DNA from: Candidatus Pacebacteria bacterium CG10_big_fil_rev_8_21_14_0_10_44_11
Lineage (GTDB): Bacteria > Patescibacteriota > Microgenomatia > UBA1400 > PJMF01
Assembly: GCA_002772705.1 (NCBI GenBank)
Contig: PFDH01000058.1
Span: 1-11,734, forward strand
Reading direction: 5' to 3'
DNA: 11,734 nucleotides
Shown: positions 4,930 through 11,734 of the stretch, in pieces
Layout of the letters: the number at the start of each line of letters is the position of its first letter
Position numbering within the stretch: position 1 is the first letter of the stretch
Notes under the pieces: model-generated
Told to the model about the DNA's origin: nothing
The model's input: only the letters and a program-made list of their open reading frames with translations
The model's database searches: none
Made by a program: the position numbers and the translations under genes

Positions 4930-7233
4930 TCATCTTTTTGCCAAATCCCGTTGACTTGCAGTAGAATGCGGCTTACTAGATAGGTTCTTGGGGGACTTCT
5001 TTTTTGTTAGTTTTTTTTTGACTGTAGTTGTTTTGGCAGCTGCCTTTTCTTTGACCACAGCTTTCTTGGCGGCTGCCTTTTCTGCTGCTGCCAGCTTTGC
5101 AGCGGCTCTTTCAGGATATAATTTTGCTTCTGCTGCCTCACGTTTCTTTTTTCGCTCTTCGCGTTTTTTCTGCATCTCTGCCCAGACTGTTTTTGTGATC
5201 GTTTCACCTGGCTTTGGCTGTCTCCAACTAGCCCAGTTGCACTCTGGATAGCGACCACAACCATAAAAAGGCTTGCCCCAGCGAGAGTTCCTGATTATCA
5301 CTTCGCCCTCGCCACAAAGCGGACACTTCGCACCAGCCACTGTTTCTACAATATTTTCAGTAAAATCGCACTCGGGATAGCGGCTACAGCTCTTGAACTT
5401 GCCAAAGCGACCGCTTCTGATCACAACTTCGCCCTTTTCCGTGTCACCACATTTTGGACACTTTTCTCCAGTCTTCTCAACTGGAATCTGAGCTCGATCA
5501 GCTTTTTCTGCCAAACCCACTTTTTTATGAAACGGACGATAAAAAGCGCCCACAACTTTTGGCCACTCTTTTTCTCCCCTGGCAATTCGGTCTAAGTCTT
5601 CTTCCATCTCAGCCGTAAACTCATACTCCATAAAATCAGGAAAGTGTTTGAGCAAGAAGTCACTGACCGTCATCCCAACTGGCGTAGCAACAAAACGTTT
5701 GGCGTCACGATTGACGTAACCACGATCCTCAATCACCGAAATGATGCTGGCGTAGGTGCTAGGACGGCCAATGCCTTTTTTCTCAAGTTCTTTGACCAAA
5801 GAAGCGTCATTATAGCGTGGAGGTGGCTGGGTAAACTTTTGGGCCGCATTGTGATCAAGATAATGGACGGTGACCCCTTTTTCTAAATCAGGCAAAAGTA
5901 TGTCATCGCTGGCGGTAAATAACTTCATCCAGCCATCAAACTTTAGCACTGAGCCGGTGGCCTTGAGTGTCACCGATTCAATCTGAGTTTTTCTGGCAGG
6001 TTGGGCTTTGATCGTCAAACTAGTCTGGTCATAGACGGCCGCCGGCATTTGACTGGCTACAAATCTTCGCCAGATCAGATCATATAACTTGGCGTGTTGC
6101 GCCGCTAGCTTAGGACCCTCACCCGGAACAGCCTGACTATCCAAATTAATGTGAGTCACTCTGATTGCCTCGTGAGCTTCTTGGGCATTTTTGCTGGTAT
6201 TGGCAAAAACCCGAGGGCTTGCTGGCAGATAACCATCGCCGTATGTCTTGCCAATATACTTGCGAACCATCTCAATCGCTTGACTTGATAAACCAACCGA
6301 GTCAGTCCGGTGGTAAGTAATCAATCCTTCTTCGTATAACTGTTGAGCCAAGCGCATGGTCTGTTTGCTGCTATAGCCAAGGCGATTCGCGGCAGCTTGC
6401 TGCAAGGTAGAAGTCGTGAATGGGGGTAAACTACTGCGCTTGCGCTCTTTTTTCTCAACTTCTTGAATGGTGTAGCTAGCGTGAGGAAAAAGACCGATTA
6501 CATCGGTAACATCGTCTTTTTTGGTTGGCTCGTATTTCTTCTGATTGAGCTGAATCGCCCGAGCAATAAATGATTGATCTGGTAGGTTAAATTTATTTTC
6601 TTCGAGGAACACTTTAGCGGCTTTGAGCTGTTTAGCACTCAATGCGACGTCAACTTCCCAATATTCGTCTGGTTCGAAGGCTTCAATTTCTCGCTCACGC
6701 TCAACGATCATCCGCAATGCCACTGACTGGACTCGACCAGCAGATAAGCCCCGACGAATTTTCTTCCATAGCACTGGAGAAACCTCATAGCCCACCAACC
6801 GGTCAACCACTCTTCGAGCCTGCTGTGCGTCAACTAGGTCCATATTGATTGTCGTTGGGTGCTCAATTGCCTCAAGCACGGCTGATTTGGTGATTTCGTA
6901 AAATTTGGCTCGGACAAATTTTTTAGTTTTCTTGGTATCCTGGGTCAACACATGCTTGATGTGCCAAGCAATCGCTTCGCCTTCGCGGTCAGGGTCAGTG
7001 GCCAAAATAATGGTTTCCGCCAATCTAGCCGCTTTTTCAAGTTGGGCAATAACCCTTATTTTATCTAAACTAACTTCGTAGGTGGGCTTAAAGTCTTGCT
7101 CAATGTCCACTCCAATCGAGGTCTTGGGTAGATCTCGGATATGCCCAACAGAAGCCTCAACTTTGTAACCGGTATCCAGGTAACCTTTTAGTTTTCTGGC
7201 TTTGGTGGGAGATTCAACGATCACAAGGTTCAT
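4930..7233 (-). CDS. topA: DNA topoisomerase I (type IA) with two zinc ribbons and Lys/Ala tail
   Basis: TopA relaxes negative supercoils by cutting one strand through a tyrosine link. From ATG at 7233 the protein has 767 residues starting MNLVIVESPTKA, the standard Toprim opening with Glu7. DPDREGEAIAWH (80-91) is the metal-binding acidic motif, GLSAGRVQSVALR (162-174) follows, and ITYHRTDS (305-312) contains the catalytic Tyr307. Two four-cysteine zinc ribbons follow at about 592-622 and 637-665. The tail from about 685 is Lys/Ala/Glu-rich, then Lys/Ser/Thr-rich. An in-frame GTG at 7251 would add six residues, but AGGA nine bases before the ATG and the family N-terminus favour 7233. The last 19 codons overlap one arm of the long inverted repeat. 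The upstream neighbour dprA ends 39 bases away, suggesting one transcript. Confidence 0.97.
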   Translation of the reverse strand: MNLVIVESPTKARKLKGYLDTGYKVEASVGHIRDLPKTSIGVDIEQDFKPTYEVSLDKIRVIAQLEKAARLAETIILATDPDREGEAIAWHIKHVLTQDTKKTKKFVRAKFYEITKSAVLEAIEHPTTINMDLVDAQQARRVVDRLVGYEVSPVLWKKIRRGLSAGRVQSVALRMIVEREREIEAFEPDEYWEVDVALSAKQLKAAKVFLEENKFNLPDQSFIARAIQLNQKKYEPTKKDDVTDVIGLFPHASYTIQEVEKKERKRSSLPPFTTSTLQQAAANRLGYSSKQTMRLAQQLYEEGLITYHRTDSVGLSSQAIEMVRKYIGKTYGDGYLPASPRVFANTSKNAQEAHEAIRVTHINLDSQAVPGEGPKLAAQHAKLYDLIWRRFVASQMPAAVYDQTSLTIKAQPARKTQIESVTLKATGSVLKFDGWMKLFTASDDILLPDLEKGVTVHYLDHNAAQKFTQPPPRYNDASLVKELEKKGIGRPSTYASIISVIEDRGYVNRDAKRFVATPVGMTVSDFLLKHFPDFMEYEFTAEMEEDLDRIARGEKEWPKVVGAFYRPFHKKVGLAEKADRAQIPVEKTGEKCPKCGDTEKGEVVIRSGRFGKFKSCSRYPECDFTENIVETVAGAKCPLCGEGEVIIRNSRWGKPFYGCGRYPECNWASWRQPKPGETITKTVWAEMQKKREERKKKREAAEAKLYPERAAAKLAAAEKAAAKKAVVKEKAAAKTTTVKKKLTKKKSPKNLSSKPHSTASQRDLAKR
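4970..4988. repeat. 19-bp inverted repeat, arm inside the end of topA
   Basis: GGCTTACTAGATAGGTTCT on the plus strand, exact reverse complement of 4816-4834, with 135 bases between the arms. On the minus strand it encodes the TopA residues N-L-S-S-K-P and adjoining codon parts near the C-terminus. Confidence 0.95.
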
Positions 7234-7242
7234 AAGTTTTAA

Positions 7243-7246
7243 TCCT
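7243..7246 (-). promoter_or_regulatory. Ribosome binding site of topA
   Basis: AGGA on the minus strand, nine bases before the ATG at 7233. It lies downstream of the alternative GTG at 7251 and so favours the ATG. Confidence 0.6.
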
Positions 7247-7272
7247 ATCACAGATTTTGACTGAGAGTTTTC

Positions 7273-8421
7273 TTACCTAACAAAACCAGTCAACTGCCAG
7301 CGGTTAGCTTCTTTTGTCACTTTTCCAGACAACTCTAACTTGGTTAACTCCGGCTGCACAGCCCTGTATTCTACAACAAGCTGTCTAGCCAGCTCTTCGA
7401 CAGTGGCGGGACCAGCCCGTAAAACTTCAAAAATTTTAGCTGGAAAAACTCCTAACGACAGCTGACTTGACTGTTGCTGTTGAGAATGGGTCTGAGTGAA
7501 GCACGCGCCTAGCTCTGCTAACACTTCCATCCCTGATGAAACCAAACAAGCGCCTTGATTAAGCAAAGCTTTAGTCCCCTCAGAGTACGGATTGGTAATT
7601 GGACCAGGTACCGCACAAACCAGGCGACCCTCATCAGCGGCAAAGCCGGCGGTAATATGACTGCCACTTTTTTGACCAGCTTCGGTGACCAAGACAGCAT
7701 CAGCCATCGCCGCCACCACCCGGTTACGAGCTGGAAATAAACCCTTTTTCGGCGCCAAATGGGGAGCAAATGGCGAAAGAAAGAGCATCCCCTTCGCTTG
7801 TAATTCGGCGAGCGTTGGCTTTAAATAATTCGGATAACAATAATCAAAGCCATAGCCCAAAACGCCTACAGTTTTCCCGTCAAGTTTTACACAGGCTTGG
7901 TGAGCGGTTAAATCAACCCCATACATAAAACCAGAAACAATGATGACACCCAGATTTGTTAATTCGCTGACCAATTTTTCGGTGACCAAGCGGCCATAGG
8001 TAGTCATATTTCTGGTGCCAACCACCGCCACCACTGCTGGTGCCTGCCAGTCAAAGTTTGAACCCTTCGCAAACAGTATTGGCGGTGGTAGCTCTGATTG
8101 AGCTAACAACGGTGGATACTCAGCCTCACCCACGTCAATTGGTCGAATTTCCCGAAGCTGCAGCATCTCAGTATATGAATAAATTGTGTATTCTTTTTTG
8201 AAATTTTTAATGCCTTCTATCAATATTTCTGGTAAATTTAATTCAGCATATAACCGAGCTTTACTTGCCCAAAACTGATTCCAATTAATGGCGTGTTTTT
8301 TAAGGGTCTTTTGGAGCTGAATAATCGATCTGGGACCAAACCCAGCAATGGCTGAAAGTGCCGTTAGTGATAATTTTTTAACCGATTGCATGACTCGCTT
8401 TATCTCACTTGAAGCTTGCAT
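7273..8421 (-). CDS. dprA: DprA/Smf DNA-processing protein
   Basis: DprA binds incoming single-stranded DNA during transformation and loads RecA. From ATG at 8421 there are 382 residues. The N-terminal part includes a helix-hairpin-helix-like stretch with GFGPRS (27-32). The Rossmann-like core shows VVGTRNMTTYG (133-143), SGFMYGVDLTAH (163-174), VLGYGFDYCYP (187-197), FPARNR (229-234), SGSHITAGFA (252-261) and VPGP (271-274). A C-terminal winged-helix domain (about 326-382) completes the usual layout. The common SGxARGID motif reads SGFMYGVD here, losing the arginine. The open frame continues upstream to 8559, but that part overlaps the start of the divergent Mur ligase, and its longer N-terminus does not look like DprA. 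A TTG at 8460 is another possible start. No good SD precedes any of them, so the start is uncertain while the identity is firm. Confidence 0.92.
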   Translation of the reverse strand: MQASSEIKRVMQSVKKLSLTALSAIAGFGPRSIIQLQKTLKKHAINWNQFWASKARLYAELNLPEILIEGIKNFKKEYTIYSYTEMLQLREIRPIDVGEAEYPPLLAQSELPPPILFAKGSNFDWQAPAVVAVVGTRNMTTYGRLVTEKLVSELTNLGVIIVSGFMYGVDLTAHQACVKLDGKTVGVLGYGFDYCYPNYLKPTLAELQAKGMLFLSPFAPHLAPKKGLFPARNRVVAAMADAVLVTEAGQKSGSHITAGFAADEGRLVCAVPGPITNPYSEGTKALLNQGACLVSSGMEVLAELGACFTQTHSQQQQSSQLSLGVFPAKIFEVLRAGPATVEELARQLVVEYRAVQPELTKLELSGKVTKEANRWQLTGFVR

Positions 8422-8468
8422 AAACTGTAGGATCTGGTTGCGCTCTCGAGCATTATTCAAATTCAGTG

Positions 8469-8474
8469 TAGAAT
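8469..8474 (+). promoter_or_regulatory. Possible -10 box for the Mur ligase gene
   Basis: TAGAAT matches five of six bases of the sigma-70 -10 consensus and lies six bases before the ATG at 8481. Transcription would begin at or next to the start codon, giving a leaderless mRNA. The -35 region is poor (TCGAGC at 17-bp spacing). It lies in the divergent gap with dprA. Confidence 0.3.
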
Positions 8475-8480
8475 GAGGGA

Positions 8481-9812
8481 ATGAAACGGTACTTGGCTTC
8501 GTTATTGCTGACATATTTCCGCCTGCTTGCCCAATTGCAACTAAAAAAAACCAGCCCAACCGTTATCGGCATCACCGGTAGCGCCGGCAAAACCAGTGCC
8601 CTCCAGGCCTGCGAAGCAGTTCTAACCGGACACTTTAAACTGAAGGTTTCACACAAAGCTAACTCTGAATCTGGGATTCCGCTCGATATTCTTGGTTTGC
8701 ACCCCAAAGGTTTTTCTGCCGCTGAGTGGCTGCGATTGGCAGTTTTGGCTCCAGTTCAGCTGCTGACTAACTGGCAGTCATATGATATTTATCTAACCGA
8801 GCTGGGGGTCGATAGCCCAGACGAGCCAAAAAATATGACCTACCTTTTGAAAATTATTCAACCTCGAATTGGAATTTTTCTCAATGCCCAACCCGTCCAC
8901 TCAGAGGCTTTTGATGTCAAACTGGATAAAACTGATCCAGCAACTAGAAAACAAAAACTAACCGGGTTAATTGCTCAAGAAAAAGGCCAGTTAATCAAAT
9001 CGCTGACTAAACATGGCTTGGCTATTTTGAACGCTGACGACCCTGCTGTGATCCAGTTTAAATCAAAAACCGCCGCTAAAACTTTGACTTTTGGCAAAAA
9101 AAATAACCCTGATATTAAGGTAACCAGCTACCAACTAAGCCCTAGTGGCACTAGCTTTAGCTTTGCGTATCGTCAAACTTTAGGCCAGATTAGCCTAGCC
9201 GGTTTTTTGCTGCCTGAATCGTATGGCTACACTTTTGGAGCGGCAATCGGCTGTGGCATTTCTCAGGGCATCGGTTTGCCGGAGGCGTGTTCTCAACTTA
9301 CCAAGTGCTTCAAGTTACCACCGGGCAGAGCTTCGTTGATCGCCGGCATCAATCAATCAAAAATTATTGATAGTTCATATAATTCCTCACCCCAACCAGT
9401 GCTTGATATGCTGCAACTTTTGGCCACAATTCCAGCCAAAAGACGACTCGCTCTACTTGGAGACATGCGGGAGTTAGGCTCGATTACTCAAGAAGAACAT
9501 CAAAAAATTGCCCAAATTGCCGCTAAAAAAGCTGATCAGGTGGTGTTAGTTGGGCCACTGATGAAAAAATTTGCTCTACCAATTTTGGCAGCCAGTCAAA
9601 CCCCAACCAAGTGGTTTTTCTCGGCTTCACAAGCCGCCAACTACCTTCAAACCAGACTTCAACCTGAAGATCTACTACTGATCAAAGCCTCACAAAATAC
9701 ACTCTTGTTTGAAATCGCGGTTGAGGCTCTGATGGCTACCCCAGATCAAGCCGACCAACTGCTCTGCCGACGAGGCAAGTATTGGGACAGCCAACGGGCA
9801 AAACTCAAATAA
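8481..9812 (+). CDS. murF: Mur ligase of MurF type, without the usual N-terminal domain
   Basis: MurF adds D-Ala-D-Ala to UDP-MurNAc-tripeptide with ATP in the cytoplasm. The 443 residues carry the P-loop GITGSAGKTS (30-39), a likely carbamylated-lysine segment AQEKGQ (165-170), NADDPA (184-189), PPGR (280-283), IDSSYNSSP (296-304, matching the MurF DDxYNANP box), LGDMRELG (326-333) and LIKASQNTLLFE (400-411, in place of the usual VKGSR). These C-terminal boxes point to MurF rather than MurC, MurD or MurE. The P-loop lies near residue 33, whereas classical MurF has a UDP-substrate domain of about 80-100 residues before it. Here a short hydrophobic, weakly amphipathic N-terminus (about 1-22) takes its place. 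Substrate could therefore differ. It is divergent from dprA and ends 17 bases from the convergent PBP gene, with no visible terminator. Confidence 0.82.
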   Translation: MKRYLASLLLTYFRLLAQLQLKKTSPTVIGITGSAGKTSALQACEAVLTGHFKLKVSHKANSESGIPLDILGLHPKGFSAAEWLRLAVLAPVQLLTNWQSYDIYLTELGVDSPDEPKNMTYLLKIIQPRIGIFLNAQPVHSEAFDVKLDKTDPATRKQKLTGLIAQEKGQLIKSLTKHGLAILNADDPAVIQFKSKTAAKTLTFGKKNNPDIKVTSYQLSPSGTSFSFAYRQTLGQISLAGFLLPESYGYTFGAAIGCGISQGIGLPEACSQLTKCFKLPPGRASLIAGINQSKIIDSSYNSSPQPVLDMLQLLATIPAKRRLALLGDMRELGSITQEEHQKIAQIAAKKADQVVLVGPLMKKFALPILAASQTPTKWFFSASQAANYLQTRLQPEDLLLIKASQNTLLFEIAVEALMATPDQADQLLCRRGKYWDSQRAKLK

Positions 9813-9829
9813 CCAACTTCTTCGAATTA

Positions 9830-11728
9830 TTATTCAGCCAAAGCATCACTGGGCACCGGCATCCGTGCTTCAACTTTTTCTGGAATAATTCCCAACACCA
9901 TCCAATCCAAAATTGCCTTGGCTACCGGTGCCGCATCCCGACTACCCTCTCGATATGGTTGTTGCTCGTCACTTTCTACTAACACGGCAATCACAATTTC
10001 TCTGGGAAGATGGTCTTTGCTCAACTTTAACCATTGCTGATGATCAAAATATTTTTGTTCTGATGTAAGCATTGCCGAGTCCGTCGCAGTGATTACGGCA
10101 GATTGAGTCGCTTCAAGAGCAGCAGCCGCAGCGACTTCACCATCCAAACCAACAAACATCGTCAACCAGCCATGAGTTTTCTTGTAGCCAAGCTGATCAG
10201 TTACCCCAAATTCAGACGTACCAGTTTTACAGGCAATCTCACCAGCTTCGATCGCGCTATATCCAGCTGAATTTTCTGTTTTATGCGCTGTATTCCATGG
10301 AAAAAGCGGAAACGCTGTTCCTCCAGAGCTACAGGCGTCAATCATGCCTGAAACAATAATTTCTAAATCATCGTCTTGAATTGATAAACCGCTGCACTCA
10401 GATCGTTGATTTTTGATCAAGTGAGGCGGACACAACGAGCCTCGATTCGCAATCGCCTGGGTCATTTGAGCTACTTGCAGCGGCGTCACCAATACCTCTC
10501 CCTGACCAATCCCAAAATGATAAGTATTCCCTAAAAACCAGCGCTCACCTAAAGTTTCCTCTTTCCAGGTGGGATCCGGAATCAATCCGGCTGTCTCGCT
10601 GGTCAGCTCTACCCCAGTCTTTTTGCCAAAACCAAACTCTCTAGCCACCGCTGCCAAGGTGTCAGGCCCAATCCACTCGGCAGCTTTATAGAAAAAGATG
10701 TCGTTGCTTCGGGCAATCGCTTTTTGCAGACTAATTTGACCCTCCACTCTGCCGTACTGAGAAAAATACCAATTAGAGTACGAATAATCGCCAACTTGGA
10801 TTGAACCCTCATCAAACACTGTCGTTTGTGGGGTCAGTGCCCCCCGGCTTAAACCGGCGGCGGCCGTCACTAACTTAAAAACTGATCCAGGCGGATAAGC
10901 GCCGCTAATCGCCCGATTAAAATAGAGTTGTTTGGGATGCGAAAAACTGGCTTGAACCTGAGCTTGCCGTTGCTGTTCTACTTGTTCATCGCCATAGCGT
11001 TGTGTCAACAAGTTTGGATCAAACCCTGGTGTACTGACCATCGCCAGCAACTCACCTGAGCCAACATCTTCAATTATGACAACCCCAGTTTTCTCGCCCA
11101 TTGCCTGGAATGCTACTTGGTTGAGGTATGGGTCAAGGGTAGTTTGCACTGGGTTACCAGCTGTTCCTGCCACAGTGTTCAATAGTTTCTGCCGCTGACC
11201 AAGAGCGTTAATTTCATAAATATCCTTGCCAGGTCTGCCTCTAAGGAGTGTATCAAAAAGTTGTTCAAGTCCCTGCTTGCCAACCAGATCAGTTGTCAAC
11301 AAATCTGAGTCACTTTTCAAATCGTCGGCGGTAACAAGTCCGGCGTACCCCATAACGTGGCTGCCAGCTTGCCCCAACAAGTATTGACGCCGAATGTCCA
11401 TCGTCACCACCGCACTTTCTGAGGCCATTGCTTGAAGGGCGGTGCTTCGATCAATCAACTCCCGGTCGGTATATAACAACTCAGGGTTGACGGACTGATA
11501 ATATAGCGGTTGATTGACGACCAAAGGCAGACCATATCGATCCAAGATCAAACCTCTTTCCCGAGGTTGTAGTTGGGTAAAAGTTCTGTTGGCATCAGCC
11601 ATAGTTCTATATCGTTCTCCTCTCACCAGTTGGATATCAATCAGTCGAAAAAAAGTGATCAAGCCACTAGCAAAAAGGAAGAAAATAATAATTTTGATTC
11701 GAATCGATGGTAATCTGTTTACTTTCAT
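9830..11728 (-). CDS. mrdA: Penicillin-binding protein 2 (class B, elongation transpeptidase)
   Basis: A class B PBP cross-links peptidoglycan peptides outside the membrane, normally with the RodA glycosyltransferase. The 632 residues have a cytoplasmic start and one membrane helix (about 11-29). A pedestal region follows with RERGLILDRYGLPL (56-69) and GLEQLFDTLLRGRPG (153-167). The transpeptidase domain has all three motifs: SVFK (282-285, nucleophile Ser282), SND (341-343) and KTGT (501-504). Length and order fit PBP2/MrdA. PBP3/FtsI is the main alternative and cannot be fully excluded without neighbours. Between the strand after KTG (HGWLTMFVGL, 519-528) and the late strand IVIAVLVE (578-585) there are about 50 residues, more than the family usually has. 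The ATG lies six bases inside the window, so an upstream extension and the ribosome binding site cannot be judged. Confidence 0.9.
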   Translation of the reverse strand: MKVNRLPSIRIKIIIFFLFASGLITFFRLIDIQLVRGERYRTMADANRTFTQLQPRERGLILDRYGLPLVVNQPLYYQSVNPELLYTDRELIDRSTALQAMASESAVVTMDIRRQYLLGQAGSHVMGYAGLVTADDLKSDSDLLTTDLVGKQGLEQLFDTLLRGRPGKDIYEINALGQRQKLLNTVAGTAGNPVQTTLDPYLNQVAFQAMGEKTGVVIIEDVGSGELLAMVSTPGFDPNLLTQRYGDEQVEQQRQAQVQASFSHPKQLYFNRAISGAYPPGSVFKLVTAAAGLSRGALTPQTTVFDEGSIQVGDYSYSNWYFSQYGRVEGQISLQKAIARSNDIFFYKAAEWIGPDTLAAVAREFGFGKKTGVELTSETAGLIPDPTWKEETLGERWFLGNTYHFGIGQGEVLVTPLQVAQMTQAIANRGSLCPPHLIKNQRSECSGLSIQDDDLEIIVSGMIDACSSGGTAFPLFPWNTAHKTENSAGYSAIEAGEIACKTGTSEFGVTDQLGYKKTHGWLTMFVGLDGEVAAAAALEATQSAVITATDSAMLTSEQKYFDHQQWLKLSKDHLPREIVIAVLVESDEQQPYREGSRDAAPVAKAILDWMVLGIIPEKVEARMPVPSDALAE

Positions 11729-11734
11729 TAGACT

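Larger units (their letters stand above)
4816..4988 (-). other. Candidate structured RNA or MITE-like element between topA and nadD
   Basis: This 173-base segment is closed by a perfect 19-bp stem (4970-4988 with 4816-4834) and contains two smaller hairpins, at 4892-4914 and 4835-4851. The second abuts the inner end of the 19-bp stem, which would allow coaxial stacking. In the minus-strand transcript the 5' arm lies in the last codons of topA and the 3' arm covers the region just before the nadD start codon. Two readings fit. One is a leader or intercistronic RNA that hides the nadD ribosome site when folded. The other is a small non-autonomous element with 19-bp terminal inverted repeats that landed at the 3' end of topA and supplied its final codons. 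No known riboswitch class is recognised. Confidence 0.55.

Noticed and set aside
4816..4988. Insertion sequence
   Set aside because: There is no transposase frame and no evident target-site duplication; only a MITE-like remnant or RNA structure can be argued.
4988..5264. Open frames on both strands over the TopA tail
   Set aside because: They come from the low-complexity Lys/Ala codon repeats of topA read in other frames; their products are compositionally biased and unlike any family.
7234..7251. GTG at 7251 as the topA start
   Set aside because: It adds six residues before the canonical M-N-L-V-I-V-E-S-P start, and the AGGA at 7243-7246 is correctly spaced for the ATG at 7233 only.
8453..8707. 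Open frame on the minus strand over the start of the Mur ligase gene
   Set aside because: It is antisense to the P-loop region of a clear gene and shows no motif; its frame also differs from dprA.
1..11734. CRISPR array, tRNA, rRNA or prophage genes
   Set aside because: No regularly spaced repeats, tRNA-like cloverleaf, rRNA stretches or phage proteins were recognised on either strand.

Overview
The window looks like a compact bacterial chromosome segment. The best guess is a member of the Candidate Phyla Radiation (Patescibacteria). This rests on very short or overlapping gene boundaries, a Mur ligase that starts almost at its P-loop, a double-length ThyX, a DUF5665-like small membrane protein, and TopA with two zinc ribbons plus a Lys/Ala tail. 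The assignment is an inference. TGA is used as a stop (ends of topA and nadD), so this is not one of the CPR lineages that recode TGA.

Layout. Positions 1-888 (minus) hold a Fic-domain protein that runs off the left edge. Just upstream of it is a small membrane protein (898-1164, minus). A 142-base divergent gap with a GC-rich hairpin separates this pair from dcd-thyX (1307-3479, plus), which are one base apart. thyX converges on nadE with three bases between the stop codons. A minus-strand cluster dprA-topA-nadD-nadE (about 8421 down to 3483) follows. Next come a MurF-type Mur ligase on plus (8481-9812), divergent from dprA, and a class B penicillin-binding protein of the PBP2 type on minus (9830-11728), convergent with it. 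No stretch longer than 300 bases lacks a gene.

How the genes fit together. dcd and thyX form a dCTP-to-dTMP route. nadD and nadE are the last two steps to NAD+. topA and dprA handle DNA topology and incoming single-stranded DNA. The Mur ligase and PBP2 act early and late in peptidoglycan synthesis. These are housekeeping genes; the Fic pair is the accessory-looking part.

Most interesting points. (1) A perfect 19-base inverted repeat (4816-4834 and 4970-4988) runs from the last codons of topA to just before the nadD start. It encloses two further hairpins, one with G-U pairs that favour the minus-strand RNA. It is either a structured RNA controlling nadD or a small MITE-like insertion. (2) The 532-residue ThyX has two ThyX-like halves whose signature motif is split: the first keeps the ERSTRY part and the second keeps RHR, which suggests one composite active site per chain.
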